A stretch of 23,437 nt of DNA, taken from contig JAQBUV010000041.1 in assembly GCA_027623815.1 (NCBI GenBank), positions 1 to 23,437 on the forward strand, in the 5' to 3' direction. Origin of the DNA: Casp-Chloro-G3 sp002816715 (GTDB lineage Bacteria; Chloroflexota; Dehalococcoidia; Lucifugimonadales; UBA3495). The stretch's first letter is position 1. Every line of letters begins with the position of its first letter. The translations under genes were made by a program, and so were the position numbers. Under the pieces are notes generated by a model that saw nothing but the letters and a program-made list of their open reading frames with translations, was not told the origin of the DNA and ran no database searches. Positions 1 through 6,653 of the stretch are shown one piece after another.

Positions 1-69
1 GGTCTGGCCGCCCGTTGTAACTTATCACAAGTCTGGGTAGGCTCGAGATAAGTGTTTGATAGCCTCGAT

Positions 70-101
70 TAGAACCAACTTCAAGTAGAACCAACTTCAA
101 G
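70..101. repeat. perfect 16-bp tandem duplication
   Basis: The unit TAGAACCAACTTCAAG occurs twice head to tail (70-85 and 86-101) with no mismatch. It lies in the non-coding stretch before the first gene. It may be a recent slippage duplication or a pair of regulator half-sites; nothing else in the window repeats it as far as I can see. Confidence 0.9.
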
Positions 102-183
102 CACTGAGCGGGTCGTTGGGTATCCCGACCACCAGCGTGGCTCGAAGGAATAGGTTCGGGTATCAGTTTAGGAGGCACACCAC

Positions 184-384
184 ATGCTAGTTTCCAAAGA
201 GACTCTGAAGGCCATGATTCGGGACTACCAGGGCCTGCCCATTTCCGACGAAGAACTGGACGAAGTCCTTCCCGAGATCGAAAATTACCTGGCCGCGGCG
301 GCACAGCTTGACGAATTGGATTTATCCGACGTGATGTCCGCCAGGCTGTATCGGGCCCAGGAATCAGGAGAGGCTAATGGCTAA
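184..384 (+). CDS. GatC/AtzG-like small amidase partner subunit
   Basis: A 66-residue acidic, helical protein directly upstream of an amidase. Its middle (SDEELDEVLPEIENYL followed by LDELDLSDV) follows the pattern of GatC and of the shorter AtzG proteins: helix, second helix, then a DLSDV-type turn. GatC wraps around GatA in the tRNA amidotransferase, and AtzG plays the same part for the AtzE hydrolase, so this protein probably stabilises the amidase encoded next. The start is supported by GGAGG at 171-175, eight bases before the ATG. The stop codon overlaps the start of the amidase by 8 bases, which implies translational coupling. GatC is usually around 95 residues, so this short form fits AtzG better. 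No GatB is present, so a tRNA role is unlikely from context. The family assignment is by pattern, not by alignment. Confidence 0.7.
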   Translation: MLVSKETLKAMIRDYQGLPISDEELDEVLPEIENYLAAAAQLDELDLSDVMSARLYRAQESGEANG

Positions 385-1810
385 CTCTGAACTACTACAA
401 CTGACCATCTCGGAATTGGCCCCAAGGATCAAGTCTGGAGAAGTCTCACCGGTGGAGCTTACGGAGGCCGCCTTGGCCGAGGCTGACCGTCTACAGCCCA
501 CCTTAAACTCCTTCATCACTATCCTGCATGAGCAGGCTCTCGCCCAGGCCAGGGAGCAGGAAGCAGCGATTGCCAAGGGAGAGTACCGTGGCCCTCTCCA
601 CGGCATACCCATCGGCATCAAGGACAACATCGCCACCAAGGGTATCCGCACGACCGTCGGATCCAAGGTATTGAAGGACCACATACCTGATGAAGACGCC
701 GAAGTGGTCACCCGCTGCAAAGAGGCCGGAGCTATCATCATTGGTAAGGAAAACCTGGAGGAATTCGCCGCTGGTGTAACCTCCAACAACCTGCATTACG
801 GCGCGGTGCACAATCCTTGGGGGTTGGAACACATACCTGGCGGCTCCAGCGGCGGCGGCGGCGCCAACGTGGCGGCAGGGGTGACTTTTGCATCCTTGGG
901 TACCGACCTTGGTGGCTCGGTGCGCCTGCCAGCGACCTTCTGCGGCGTGGTAGGACTAAAGCAGACCTTTGGCAGGGTCAGCCAGCGGGGACTGATGGTG
1001 ACCAGCTTCAACGGTGACCACATCGGCCCCATAACTCGTTCAGTCAGCGACAGCGCTCTGGTACTGCAAGTCCTGGCCGGATACGACCCGTTGGACCCCA
1101 GCACCGTGCCGGTGCCGGTACCCGACTACTCAGACAACCTGTCCAAGGGACTTCAAGGGATAACCATTGGCATTCCCAGCAATTACTACTTTGACCTGAT
1201 TGACCCGGAGGTTGAGGTAGCGATCAGGAAGGCCATAACTGCGCTGCAAGAACTGGGAGCAGAGACCAGAGAAATCAGCCTTCCCAGCATGAAATACGCC
1301 GCGGCCATGCGTATCGCTGGCTCAGCCGACGCGATAGTGGCCCACGAGCCCTACCTGAAAAGCAACCGGGATGACTACGGCCCCTCGGTTTTGTACCGCA
1401 CCCTGGCTGGGCAGTTTGTTCTGGGCAAGGACTATTCCAAGTCCATGAAGGTGCAGCGCATCATCAAGGAAGAACATGCGCGGGTCTTCCAGGACGTGGA
1501 TTGCATTGTGACACCTACCGCGCCAGTGACCGCCCCTCGTATAGACGCCGACACTTTCACCCTAGGTGGTAAGGACTACCAAGTGAGAGGTCCTGGCTCC
1601 GGAATGGTCTCCCGCAACACTGCACCCACCAACTCCACCGGGCTGCCCGCCATCACCGTGCCCTGCGGCTTCGATCAATGGGGGTTGCCCATCGGATTGC
1701 AACTCATCGGACGGCCATATGAGGAAGAGTTGCTCTTCCAGGCCGCCCAGGCCTACGAGCAGGCTTCGCCCAGCTTTGGCATCAGGCCCGCCGTGGTCGC
1801 CGGAGGTTAG
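377..1810 (+). CDS. amidase signature family hydrolase (GatA/AtzE-like)
   Basis: A 477-residue amidase signature enzyme, a normal length for GatA/AtzE-type proteins. The Ser-cisSer-Lys triad is complete: Lys82 in GIKDN, cis-Ser157 in the Gly/Ser-rich GGSSGGGG loop, and nucleophile Ser181 in DLGGSVRLPA. The spacing of 75 and 99 residues from the lysine matches that of fatty acid amide hydrolase. It should hydrolyse a carboxylic amide, releasing ammonia or an amine; the substrate cannot be read from sequence. The start at 377 is preceded by AGGAGAGG (366-373) and overlaps the small subunit gene, so the two are probably made as a complex. No GatB follows, and the next gene is an epoxide hydrolase, so a catabolic or detoxifying role is more likely than Gln-tRNA synthesis. 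No signal peptide is seen, so it should be cytoplasmic. Confidence 0.93.
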   Translation: MANSELLQLTISELAPRIKSGEVSPVELTEAALAEADRLQPTLNSFITILHEQALAQAREQEAAIAKGEYRGPLHGIPIGIKDNIATKGIRTTVGSKVLKDHIPDEDAEVVTRCKEAGAIIIGKENLEEFAAGVTSNNLHYGAVHNPWGLEHIPGGSSGGGGANVAAGVTFASLGTDLGGSVRLPATFCGVVGLKQTFGRVSQRGLMVTSFNGDHIGPITRSVSDSALVLQVLAGYDPLDPSTVPVPVPDYSDNLSKGLQGITIGIPSNYYFDLIDPEVEVAIRKAITALQELGAETREISLPSMKYAAAMRIAGSADAIVAHEPYLKSNRDDYGPSVLYRTLAGQFVLGKDYSKSMKVQRIIKEEHARVFQDVDCIVTPTAPVTAPRIDADTFTLGGKDYQVRGPGSGMVSRNTAPTNSTGLPAITVPCGFDQWGLPIGLQLIGRPYEEELLFQAAQAYEQASPSFGIRPAVVAGG

Positions 1811-1882
1811 GAGAGCGCGTTTACAATATCAACGTCTAATCCCAAAGATTCACCTCGCGGTGGTACCAAGGAGCAGTTACCC

Positions 1883-3040
1883 ATGCAAGTGAGACCGTTT
1901 ATCATTAACGTTAAAGACAGTGTACTGGAGGACCTGCGTCGTCGTCTGGGCGATACCCGTTGGCCCGACGAGATTCCCAACTGTGGGTGGGATTACGGCA
2001 GCAATCTGGCCTACATGAGAGAACTGGTCGAGTATTGGCGGACGGAGTTCGATTGGCGGGCCCAAGAGGCAAAGCTCAACGCCTTCAGCCACTTCAAGTC
2101 CGAGGTGGACGGGCTGGATATCCACTTCATCCACGAACGAGGCAGAGGGCCCGACCCCATGCCTTTGGTCATCACCCACGGCTGGCCCAGTTGCTTCTTT
2201 GAGATGACCAAGATCATTCCATTGTTGACCGACCCCGGTAGTCATGGGGGAGACCCGGCAGACTCTTTCGATGTGGTGGCGCCCTCCCTTCCCGGTTTTG
2301 GGTTCTCCGATCATTGCCAAGATCGGGGCATGGAGGTCCAGCGGGTGGCCGGCATGTGGAACAAGCTCATGACCCAGAATCTGGCCTACCCCAAATTCGC
2401 GGCCCAGGGCGGCGACATCGGGAGCGGCGTTACCGCTCGGTTGGGATTCGCCTATGCCGATAGTCTCTTTGGAATCCATCTGACTTCTATCACCAGGCCC
2501 ACTCCCTACCTCGGGACCGGTTCCAAGGCCCTTACCCAGGCAGAGCAGGCCCTGATTGACCAGCGGGCGAAGTGGTTCCAGGACGAGGGCGGCTACAATC
2601 ATATCCAGGGCACCAAGCCCCAGACCTTGGCCTATGGCCTTAACGACTCGCCTGCCGGATTGGCATCATGGATAGTGGAGAAATATCGTACCTGGAGCGA
2701 CTGCGGTGGAGACGTGGAGAGACGATTCACCATGGATGAACTGCTGACCATTGTAACCATCTATTGGGTGACCCAGACCATCAGTTCCTCCACTCGTATG
2801 TATTACGAGAACCAGAAAAACGTGTGGGTAATGGAGCAGGACCAGAAGGTTCCCGCGCCTGCAGGCATGGCCCTCTTCCCCCAGGAGATCGCCGTACCCC
2901 CCAGGGAATGGGGTGAGCGGTCCTACGACGTCCGGCGGTGGACTCCGATGCCTAGGGGCGGCCACTTTGCCGCCTTGGAAGAACCGGAGCTGCTGGCCGA
3001 AGATGTTAGGGCCTTCTTGCGCCCCTTCCGGAAAGTCTAG
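1883..3040 (+). CDS. epoxide hydrolase (EHN-type alpha/beta hydrolase)
   Basis: A 385-residue protein with the N-terminal epoxide hydrolase (EHN) region at about 1-110 (FDWRAQEAKLNAFSHF is typical), followed by an alpha/beta hydrolase core. The oxyanion motif HGWP is at 99-102, the nucleophile Asp178 lies in GGDIGSG, a cap Tyr pair is at 307-308, and the catalytic His361 is in PRGGHFAALEEP. Enzymes of this family open epoxides to vicinal diols through a covalent Asp ester. The physiological substrate is unknown. The ATG at 1883 follows AAGGAG (1868-1873) at good spacing. It lies 72 bases after the amidase and may be co-transcribed; a hairpin 22 bases past the stop may end the transcript. All catalytic parts are present, and length is typical. 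Confidence 0.93.
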   Translation: MQVRPFIINVKDSVLEDLRRRLGDTRWPDEIPNCGWDYGSNLAYMRELVEYWRTEFDWRAQEAKLNAFSHFKSEVDGLDIHFIHERGRGPDPMPLVITHGWPSCFFEMTKIIPLLTDPGSHGGDPADSFDVVAPSLPGFGFSDHCQDRGMEVQRVAGMWNKLMTQNLAYPKFAAQGGDIGSGVTARLGFAYADSLFGIHLTSITRPTPYLGTGSKALTQAEQALIDQRAKWFQDEGGYNHIQGTKPQTLAYGLNDSPAGLASWIVEKYRTWSDCGGDVERRFTMDELLTIVTIYWVTQTISSSTRMYYENQKNVWVMEQDQKVPAPAGMALFPQEIAVPPREWGERSYDVRRWTPMPRGGHFAALEEPELLAEDVRAFLRPFRKV

Positions 3041-3057
3041 GGGATTCAGGGGATTCA
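3040..3057. repeat. 9-bp tandem repeat at the epoxide hydrolase stop
   Basis: GGGGATTCA is repeated head to tail at 3040-3048 and 3049-3057, starting on the last base of the epoxide hydrolase stop codon. Likely a small slippage duplication. Confidence 0.8.
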
Positions 3058-3062
3058 ATGTA

Positions 3063-3103
3063 TGGAGCCAGCTTTCCCTCACTGGCTCCAATAGGACCAT
3101 TTT
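3063..3103 (+). terminator. candidate rho-independent terminator after epoxide hydrolase
   Basis: TGGAGCCAG (3063-3071) and its exact complement CTGGCTCCA (3082-3090) form a 9-bp stem with a 10-base loop, 22 bases after the stop codon. The T-run (3100-3103) is short and sits nine bases past the stem, so termination strength is uncertain. Confidence 0.55.
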
Positions 3104-3217
3104 GCCAAAGCTTCCTAACAAAACAGGTATGTGACTCTCTCCCTCACTGCCTATAGAGACCAAGGCGTAGGCGCGTTGTGCTAGCCAGTCCGTTGAATCA
3201 ATCTAAAGGAGTATCAA

Positions 3218-3328
3218 GTGGTAGTGCCAGTGCAGATGACAAAGCATCTGGCGCAGCCAGAACATCTCCTCCCGCATTGGGTCAGATTGGCGCCCCACAC
3301 CGTGTCGATGCTACTTCCATGGGGATAG
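3218..3328 (+). CDS. possible small ORF (36 aa) with strong ribosome site
   Basis: A GTG codon at 3218 sits seven bases behind AAAGGAG (3205-3211) and opens a 36-codon frame ending at a TAG (3326-3328) that overlaps the ATG of the MFS stub at 3319. The peptide is rich in His, Leu and Pro (HLAQPEHLLPHWVRLAPH) and matches no family I recognise. It could be a leader peptide coupled to the former transporter gene, or a remnant left by the deletion that removed it. It is reported only because of the strong ribosome site; coding potential is otherwise unproven. Confidence 0.2.
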   Translation: MVVPVQMTKHLAQPEHLLPHWVRLAPHTVSMLLPWG

Positions 3329-3411
3329 TAAGAAAACGAATACATTACGGCTGGTGGGTCACCTTAGCCGCCGGCGGCATAGAGATCGCCAATGCTGGCA
3401 CGGCGTGGTGA
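3319..3411 (+). pseudogene. truncated MFS transporter (N-terminal stub)
   Basis: The 30-residue frame from the ATG at 3319 reads GIVRKRIHYGWWVTLAAG then IEIANAGTAW and ends at a TGA. The (K/R)R-hydrophobic-HYGWW start followed by a glycine-rich membrane helix is the usual beginning of MFS transporters of the oxalate/formate and monocarboxylate type, which are about 400 residues long. Everything after the first helix is missing: the following 120 bases hold no recognisable transporter sequence. It is therefore a deletion remnant, not a working gene. The frame is open upstream to 3178, but that part is low in recognisable features. Confidence 0.6.
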
Positions 3412-3535
3412 TGTAGAAAGGTCGGCTCCACAGTATGTCGGCGCCCGGTTTACGGCTCGGCAGGATGTACTAAAGTGTCCGTGAGATGATGTCCTCCAGC
3501 CACAGCTACTGGGGCCGTTCAGATGTAGGATAGGA
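3412..3535. other. intergenic remainder before aminotransferase
   Basis: Together with the stubs listed, this completes the 495-base stretch without an intact gene between 3041 and 3535. I see no coherent coding frame, hairpin or promoter in this part, except two AGGA ribosome-site copies at 3527-3530 and 3532-3535 just before the aminotransferase start. Confidence 0.5.
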
Positions 3536-4870
3536 ATGAATATGACCCTACCCCATAATGAGCTAACCCGATATCTGGAGTTGACGCCGAAGTCCCGCGC
3601 TCAATGGGAAACCGCCAGGGAATACCTCCCCGGAGGGGATAGCCGCAACTCTATTTTTTGGGAGCCCTACCCTATTTTCATTAAATCCGCTGCCGGCTGC
3701 CACGTGGTTGACGCTGACGGTGTTGACCGGCTGGACTTCATCAACACTATGACCACCATGATATTGGGCCACGGGGCGAAACCGGTCATGGATGCAGTCC
3801 ACCGGCAACTTGATTTAGGCGTAGCTTACAACGCTCCAAATGAACATCAGGTCCACCTGGCCAAGCTGTTGTGCGAACGCGTACCCAGCTTGGACCAGGT
3901 TCGCTTCACCAACTCCGGTACCGAGGCAACGTTGAATACACTTCGGGCCGCTCGTGCTTACACCGGCAAAAGTCGGTTCGCCAAAGTGGAAGGCGGCTAT
4001 CACGGTACTCACGACGCCGTGACGGTAAGCGTCCGGGTTGACCCGTTTCAGGCTGGAGCGCTGGAACGACCCGACGCCGTGGCCAGCAGCGAAGGTCTGG
4101 CCGAAGGGGTACTGGACCAGGTCGTAATCATTCCCTTCAATGAAACTGAGCTGGCCCGCCGGATTCTGGAAGAACACCGGAACGACCTGGCGGCCGTCAT
4201 CGTGGAGCCGGTGTTGGGTTCAGTGGGCATGGTACCAGCCCAGCTGGAATTCCTGACAATGCTTAGGGAGTTCACATCTACCTATAACATCGTATTGATA
4301 TTCGACGAGGTGATTAGCTTTCGGGTGGCGGCTGGTGGTTCACAGGAGTACTACGGAATAACTCCGGACCTGACTTCGCTTGGCAAGATCATCGGCGGAG
4401 GCTTTGCAGTAGGCGCCTTCGGCGGAAAACGAGAGATCATGGACCTCTACGACCCGACAAAAGGTCCCAAGGTTTCCCACGCGGGCACTTTCAACGCCAA
4501 TCCGGTTACCATGCTGGCCGGCGCGACCACATTGGAGCAGCTAACACCACAGGTCTATCAGCGATTGGACGCCCTTGCCGAGGACTTGCGGCATGGAATT
4601 CGGAGCGTTTGCGCCGATCTTGAAGTGCCAGCGCAGATTACCGGTCTGGGTTCCCTCTTTGGGATCCACTTTACGGACCATCCGATTAGAAACTACCGTG
4701 ATATTGCCGCCGGGGACACCAGGCTGCGAGACCAGGTTTTCCTGGGGCTGATGAACGAAGGGATATTGATTGCACCTAACTTGGTGGGAGCCTTGTCTAC
4801 AGTCATGGGACAGGCCGAGGTCTCTTTTTTCGTTGCGGGCTTCAAGTGCGTGCTGGAACGGCAGCTGTAG
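3536..4870 (+). CDS. class III aminotransferase, glutamate-1-semialdehyde aminomutase-like
   Basis: A 444-residue PLP enzyme of the class III (fold type I) group. Visible landmarks are SGTEA (127-131, phosphate binding), GGYHGTHDA (153-161), DEV (257-259, Asp pairing with the pyridine nitrogen), and the Schiff-base Lys284 in SLGKIIGGGFAVGAFGG. The LGKIIGGG context and the overall length are those of HemL-type glutamate-1-semialdehyde 2,1-aminomutases. The N-terminus (PGGDSRNSIFWEPYP) differs from true HemL, and no haem genes are nearby, so it is probably a relative acting on another amino or keto acid. Two starts are possible: ATG at 3536, or ATG at 3542, each with its own AGGA. The gene stands alone between two truncated genes, hinting at a mobile past. 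Confidence 0.88.
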   Translation: MNMTLPHNELTRYLELTPKSRAQWETAREYLPGGDSRNSIFWEPYPIFIKSAAGCHVVDADGVDRLDFINTMTTMILGHGAKPVMDAVHRQLDLGVAYNAPNEHQVHLAKLLCERVPSLDQVRFTNSGTEATLNTLRAARAYTGKSRFAKVEGGYHGTHDAVTVSVRVDPFQAGALERPDAVASSEGLAEGVLDQVVIIPFNETELARRILEEHRNDLAAVIVEPVLGSVGMVPAQLEFLTMLREFTSTYNIVLIFDEVISFRVAAGGSQEYYGITPDLTSLGKIIGGGFAVGAFGGKREIMDLYDPTKGPKVSHAGTFNANPVTMLAGATTLEQLTPQVYQRLDALAEDLRHGIRSVCADLEVPAQITGLGSLFGIHFTDHPIRNYRDIAAGDTRLRDQVFLGLMNEGILIAPNLVGALSTVMGQAEVSFFVAGFKCVLERQL

Positions 4871-4892
4871 AGATTGTGGTTCTCCCGAAGCC

Positions 4893-5006
4893 ATGCGCCA
4901 GGATAAGCTCACTGCAAAACAAGAGCACTTCGCCCAGTTGGTAGCTGGTGGGACCAGCTACGTTGATGCTTACAGAGAAGCTTACGACCTACATTTACGA
5001 GGGTAA
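4893..5006 (+). pseudogene. fragment of phage terminase small subunit-like protein
   Basis: A 37-codon frame from ATG 4893 includes LTAKQEHFAQLVAGGTSYVD followed by AYREAYD. The L-T-x-K-Q-E-x-F-A-Q, then A-Y-R-x-A-Y pattern is the N-terminal DNA-binding helix-turn-helix of many phage terminase small subunits, which are normally 120-180 residues. Similarity stops right after AYD and the frame terminates seven codons later. No large subunit or other packaging gene is near. It has no clear ribosome site. I read it as a leftover of phage DNA rather than a gene; with so short a piece the call rests on pattern recognition alone. Confidence 0.5.
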
Positions 5007-5043
5007 GATAGACGATTCAGAAGTTTTTCAAGAGAGGATAGAT

Positions 5044-5886
5044 ATGGATATTGGAATCAGCGGGTTGTCAACAGACCACGGCGACATCGGGTTATTGGCT
5101 CAGAAGATTGAGGAACTGGGGTTTGAGTCGATATGGCTGCCGGAACATCCAGTTATTCCAGTTGTTCACAACACGAAATATGCAGGCACGCCCGACGGCT
5201 CCATACCCGACTCGATGAGCCATCAGGTCAATCCCTTCATCGCCTTGGCACGCGCTTCAGGCACGACCAAATCCCTAAAATTCGGTACGGCGATCTGCCT
5301 TGTTACTGAGCATAATCCCATTGATCTGGCCAAGCAGATTTCGACTTTGGACTTCTGTTCTGACGGACGGTTCATTTTCGGGATCGGCACCGGCTGGTTC
5401 AGGGAGGAGAGCGAGATTATGGGTGCGGATTTCGATCATCGGTGGACTCAGGCACGGGAACATGTGCTGGCCATGAAAGAGCTTTGGACTCAGGATGCTG
5501 CGGAGTTTCACGGCCGATATGTCGACTTCCCGGCGGTCCGTTGCTATCCGAAACCCGCTCAGACCCCTCATCCGCCAGTGTTACTTGGTGGTAGTGCCAG
5601 ACGTGTTTTAAACAGGGTGGTCGCGTGGGGAGACGGGTGGCTGCCCATCAGGACGTCCCCGGAGGACATCAAGACTGCTAGGGCCACACTGTCGGAATTG
5701 GCAGAGGCGGCAGGACGTGATCCTAACTCCATTAGCATTACCGTCTCCGGCCTTACGGCCGACCGGGATCTGATAGATCGCTTTGAAGAGGCAGGTGCGG
5801 ACCGAGTCTTAGTCCGCGCGACGGGCGTGGATCAGGTCGGCGCCCTCTCCGACTTAGAAGAAATTGCCCGGAAGATCCTGAGATGA
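5044..5886 (+). CDS. LLM-class F420-dependent oxidoreductase
   Basis: A 280-residue luciferase-like monooxygenase of the TIM-barrel group that uses F420 or FMN. The first strand and helix (MDIGISGLST, then IEELGFESIWLPEH at 22-35), the central block GRFIFGIGTGWFREESEIMG (108-127), and PPVLLGGSARRVL (177-189) with WGDGWLP are the family's usual landmarks. It probably moves a hydride between F420 and an organic substrate, or oxygenates one; which cannot be told. The frame is open up to 4948, but the ATG at 5044 is preferred because it starts exactly at the family's conserved first strand and is preceded by GAGAGG (5032-5037). The upstream part overlaps the terminase-like fragment. No transmembrane segment or signal is seen. 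Confidence 0.9.
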   Translation: MDIGISGLSTDHGDIGLLAQKIEELGFESIWLPEHPVIPVVHNTKYAGTPDGSIPDSMSHQVNPFIALARASGTTKSLKFGTAICLVTEHNPIDLAKQISTLDFCSDGRFIFGIGTGWFREESEIMGADFDHRWTQAREHVLAMKELWTQDAAEFHGRYVDFPAVRCYPKPAQTPHPPVLLGGSARRVLNRVVAWGDGWLPIRTSPEDIKTARATLSELAEAAGRDPNSISITVSGLTADRDLIDRFEEAGADRVLVRATGVDQVGALSDLEEIARKILR

Positions 5887-6015
5887 GAGTATGTTGGCAT
5901 CCCTGGAATTATCTCTCGCTCGTTCATAAGCCTCAGTCCAGAAACCAAAGTATTTACCGAGTTCGAGCCGGTCTTCGAGGGTGAGTACCGCGAAGTCGGC
6001 GAAGGGGAACACCAT
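5854..6015 (-). CDS. possible small protein or gene fragment (53 aa)
   Basis: On the minus strand, ATG at 6015 opens a 53-codon frame ending at 5854, overlapping the last 33 bases of the LLM gene in antisense. The residues look protein-like (VLTLEDRLELGKYFGFWTEA, then YERARDNSRD) and the third codon positions in the first half are almost all G or C, as in real genes of this window. I do not recognise a family and see no ribosome site. It could be the N-terminus of a gene whose rest was lost, a small protein, or chance. Confidence 0.28.
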   Translation of the reverse strand: MVFPFADFAVLTLEDRLELGKYFGFWTEAYERARDNSRDANILSSQDLPGNFF

Positions 6016-6051
6016 TGTTCTTGGTTGTAATTGCAGCGAGTAAAGGATTCC

Positions 6052-6549
6052 ATGGTGAGGTTTAAGTCGACATTGAAGCTAAGTACCGAAGATGTATGCC
6101 GGACCTATTATGAAACCCAAGTCTTCGGGCCGGGGGCGTACCAGTGGCCTGAACCAGGCCTGGATGGGTCTGGAAGTTCTATTGGAGAACGAAGGATGAG
6201 CGGCACTGTTTCCCTTGCCCGGTACCAGGGGCTTGAACCAGATGGCACTCACTACTTCGAGGACGATTTGCAGGATCCTGATAAGGTGAAAGAGCTCTTC
6301 GATTATTGCCAGATACTCCTGGCCAACATTACTAAGGAGGGATGGAGATTCCTGATCAAGAACTATGGATTCCCCGGACTATTAGCCATCAACAACAAGA
6401 GCGGGTGGTTCGATGAAACGGATGACCGAGAGGCAATGGGCGAAATCCGTGAGCATTGCCTCATTTCAGGTTATGAATCTGATAGAGACAAGTTCGGCGA
6501 GTATGACCCTGAAACAGGAGTGTTCTCTCCACTGATGGAGGGTCGATAA
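6052..6549 (+). CDS. hypothetical protein, 165 aa
   Basis: I do not recognise this protein. ATG 6052 is preferred over the TTG at 6031 because AAAGGA (6042-6047) sits five bases upstream; a stop lies directly before 6031. The protein is acidic and soluble-looking, with no signal peptide or membrane helix, and is rich in Asp, Glu, Gly and aromatic residues (FGPGAYQWPEPG near residue 26, YGFPGLLAINNKSGWFDET in the second half). Base composition appears slightly more AT-rich than neighbouring genes. It lies between the LLM oxidoreductase and the 3' end of dnaN, with no obvious operon partner. Whether it is conserved is the key open point. Confidence 0.6.
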   Translation: MVRFKSTLKLSTEDVCRTYYETQVFGPGAYQWPEPGLDGSGSSIGERRMSGTVSLARYQGLEPDGTHYFEDDLQDPDKVKELFDYCQILLANITKEGWRFLIKNYGFPGLLAINNKSGWFDETDDREAMGEIREHCLISGYESDRDKFGEYDPETGVFSPLMEGR

Positions 6550-6653
6550 AGGCAGAATTTGAGGAATTGGTATTTGACTACGGGGATGCCGTGGGAAGAG
6601 GTTAAAGTAGGACTTCAAAGCGGAACGGGATACCGTCTAGGGGGAAAAGTTTA

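Noticed and set aside
22..30. TTATCACAA as a DnaA box
   Set aside because: Imperfect and single, and far from dnaN; no cluster of boxes was found, so no replication origin is claimed.
1877..2602. Long minus-strand frame of 241 codons
   Set aside because: It lies wholly over the epoxide hydrolase gene and encodes no recognisable motif, while the + strand frame has a full catalytic set. It is a high-GC shadow.
3536..4870. True hemL (glutamate-1-semialdehyde aminomutase)
   Set aside because: The N-terminus differs from HemL and no haem genes are nearby; only a family-level call is supported.
4948..5043. Upstream extension of the LLM oxidoreductase
   Set aside because: The family's first strand begins exactly at ATG 5044, which has a good ribosome site; the extension overlaps the terminase-like fragment.
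6552..6605. Short frame AEFEELVFDYGDAVGRG after the 165-residue protein
   Set aside because: Only 17 codons with no start codon; could be a frameshifted tail of the preceding gene, but nothing supports that.
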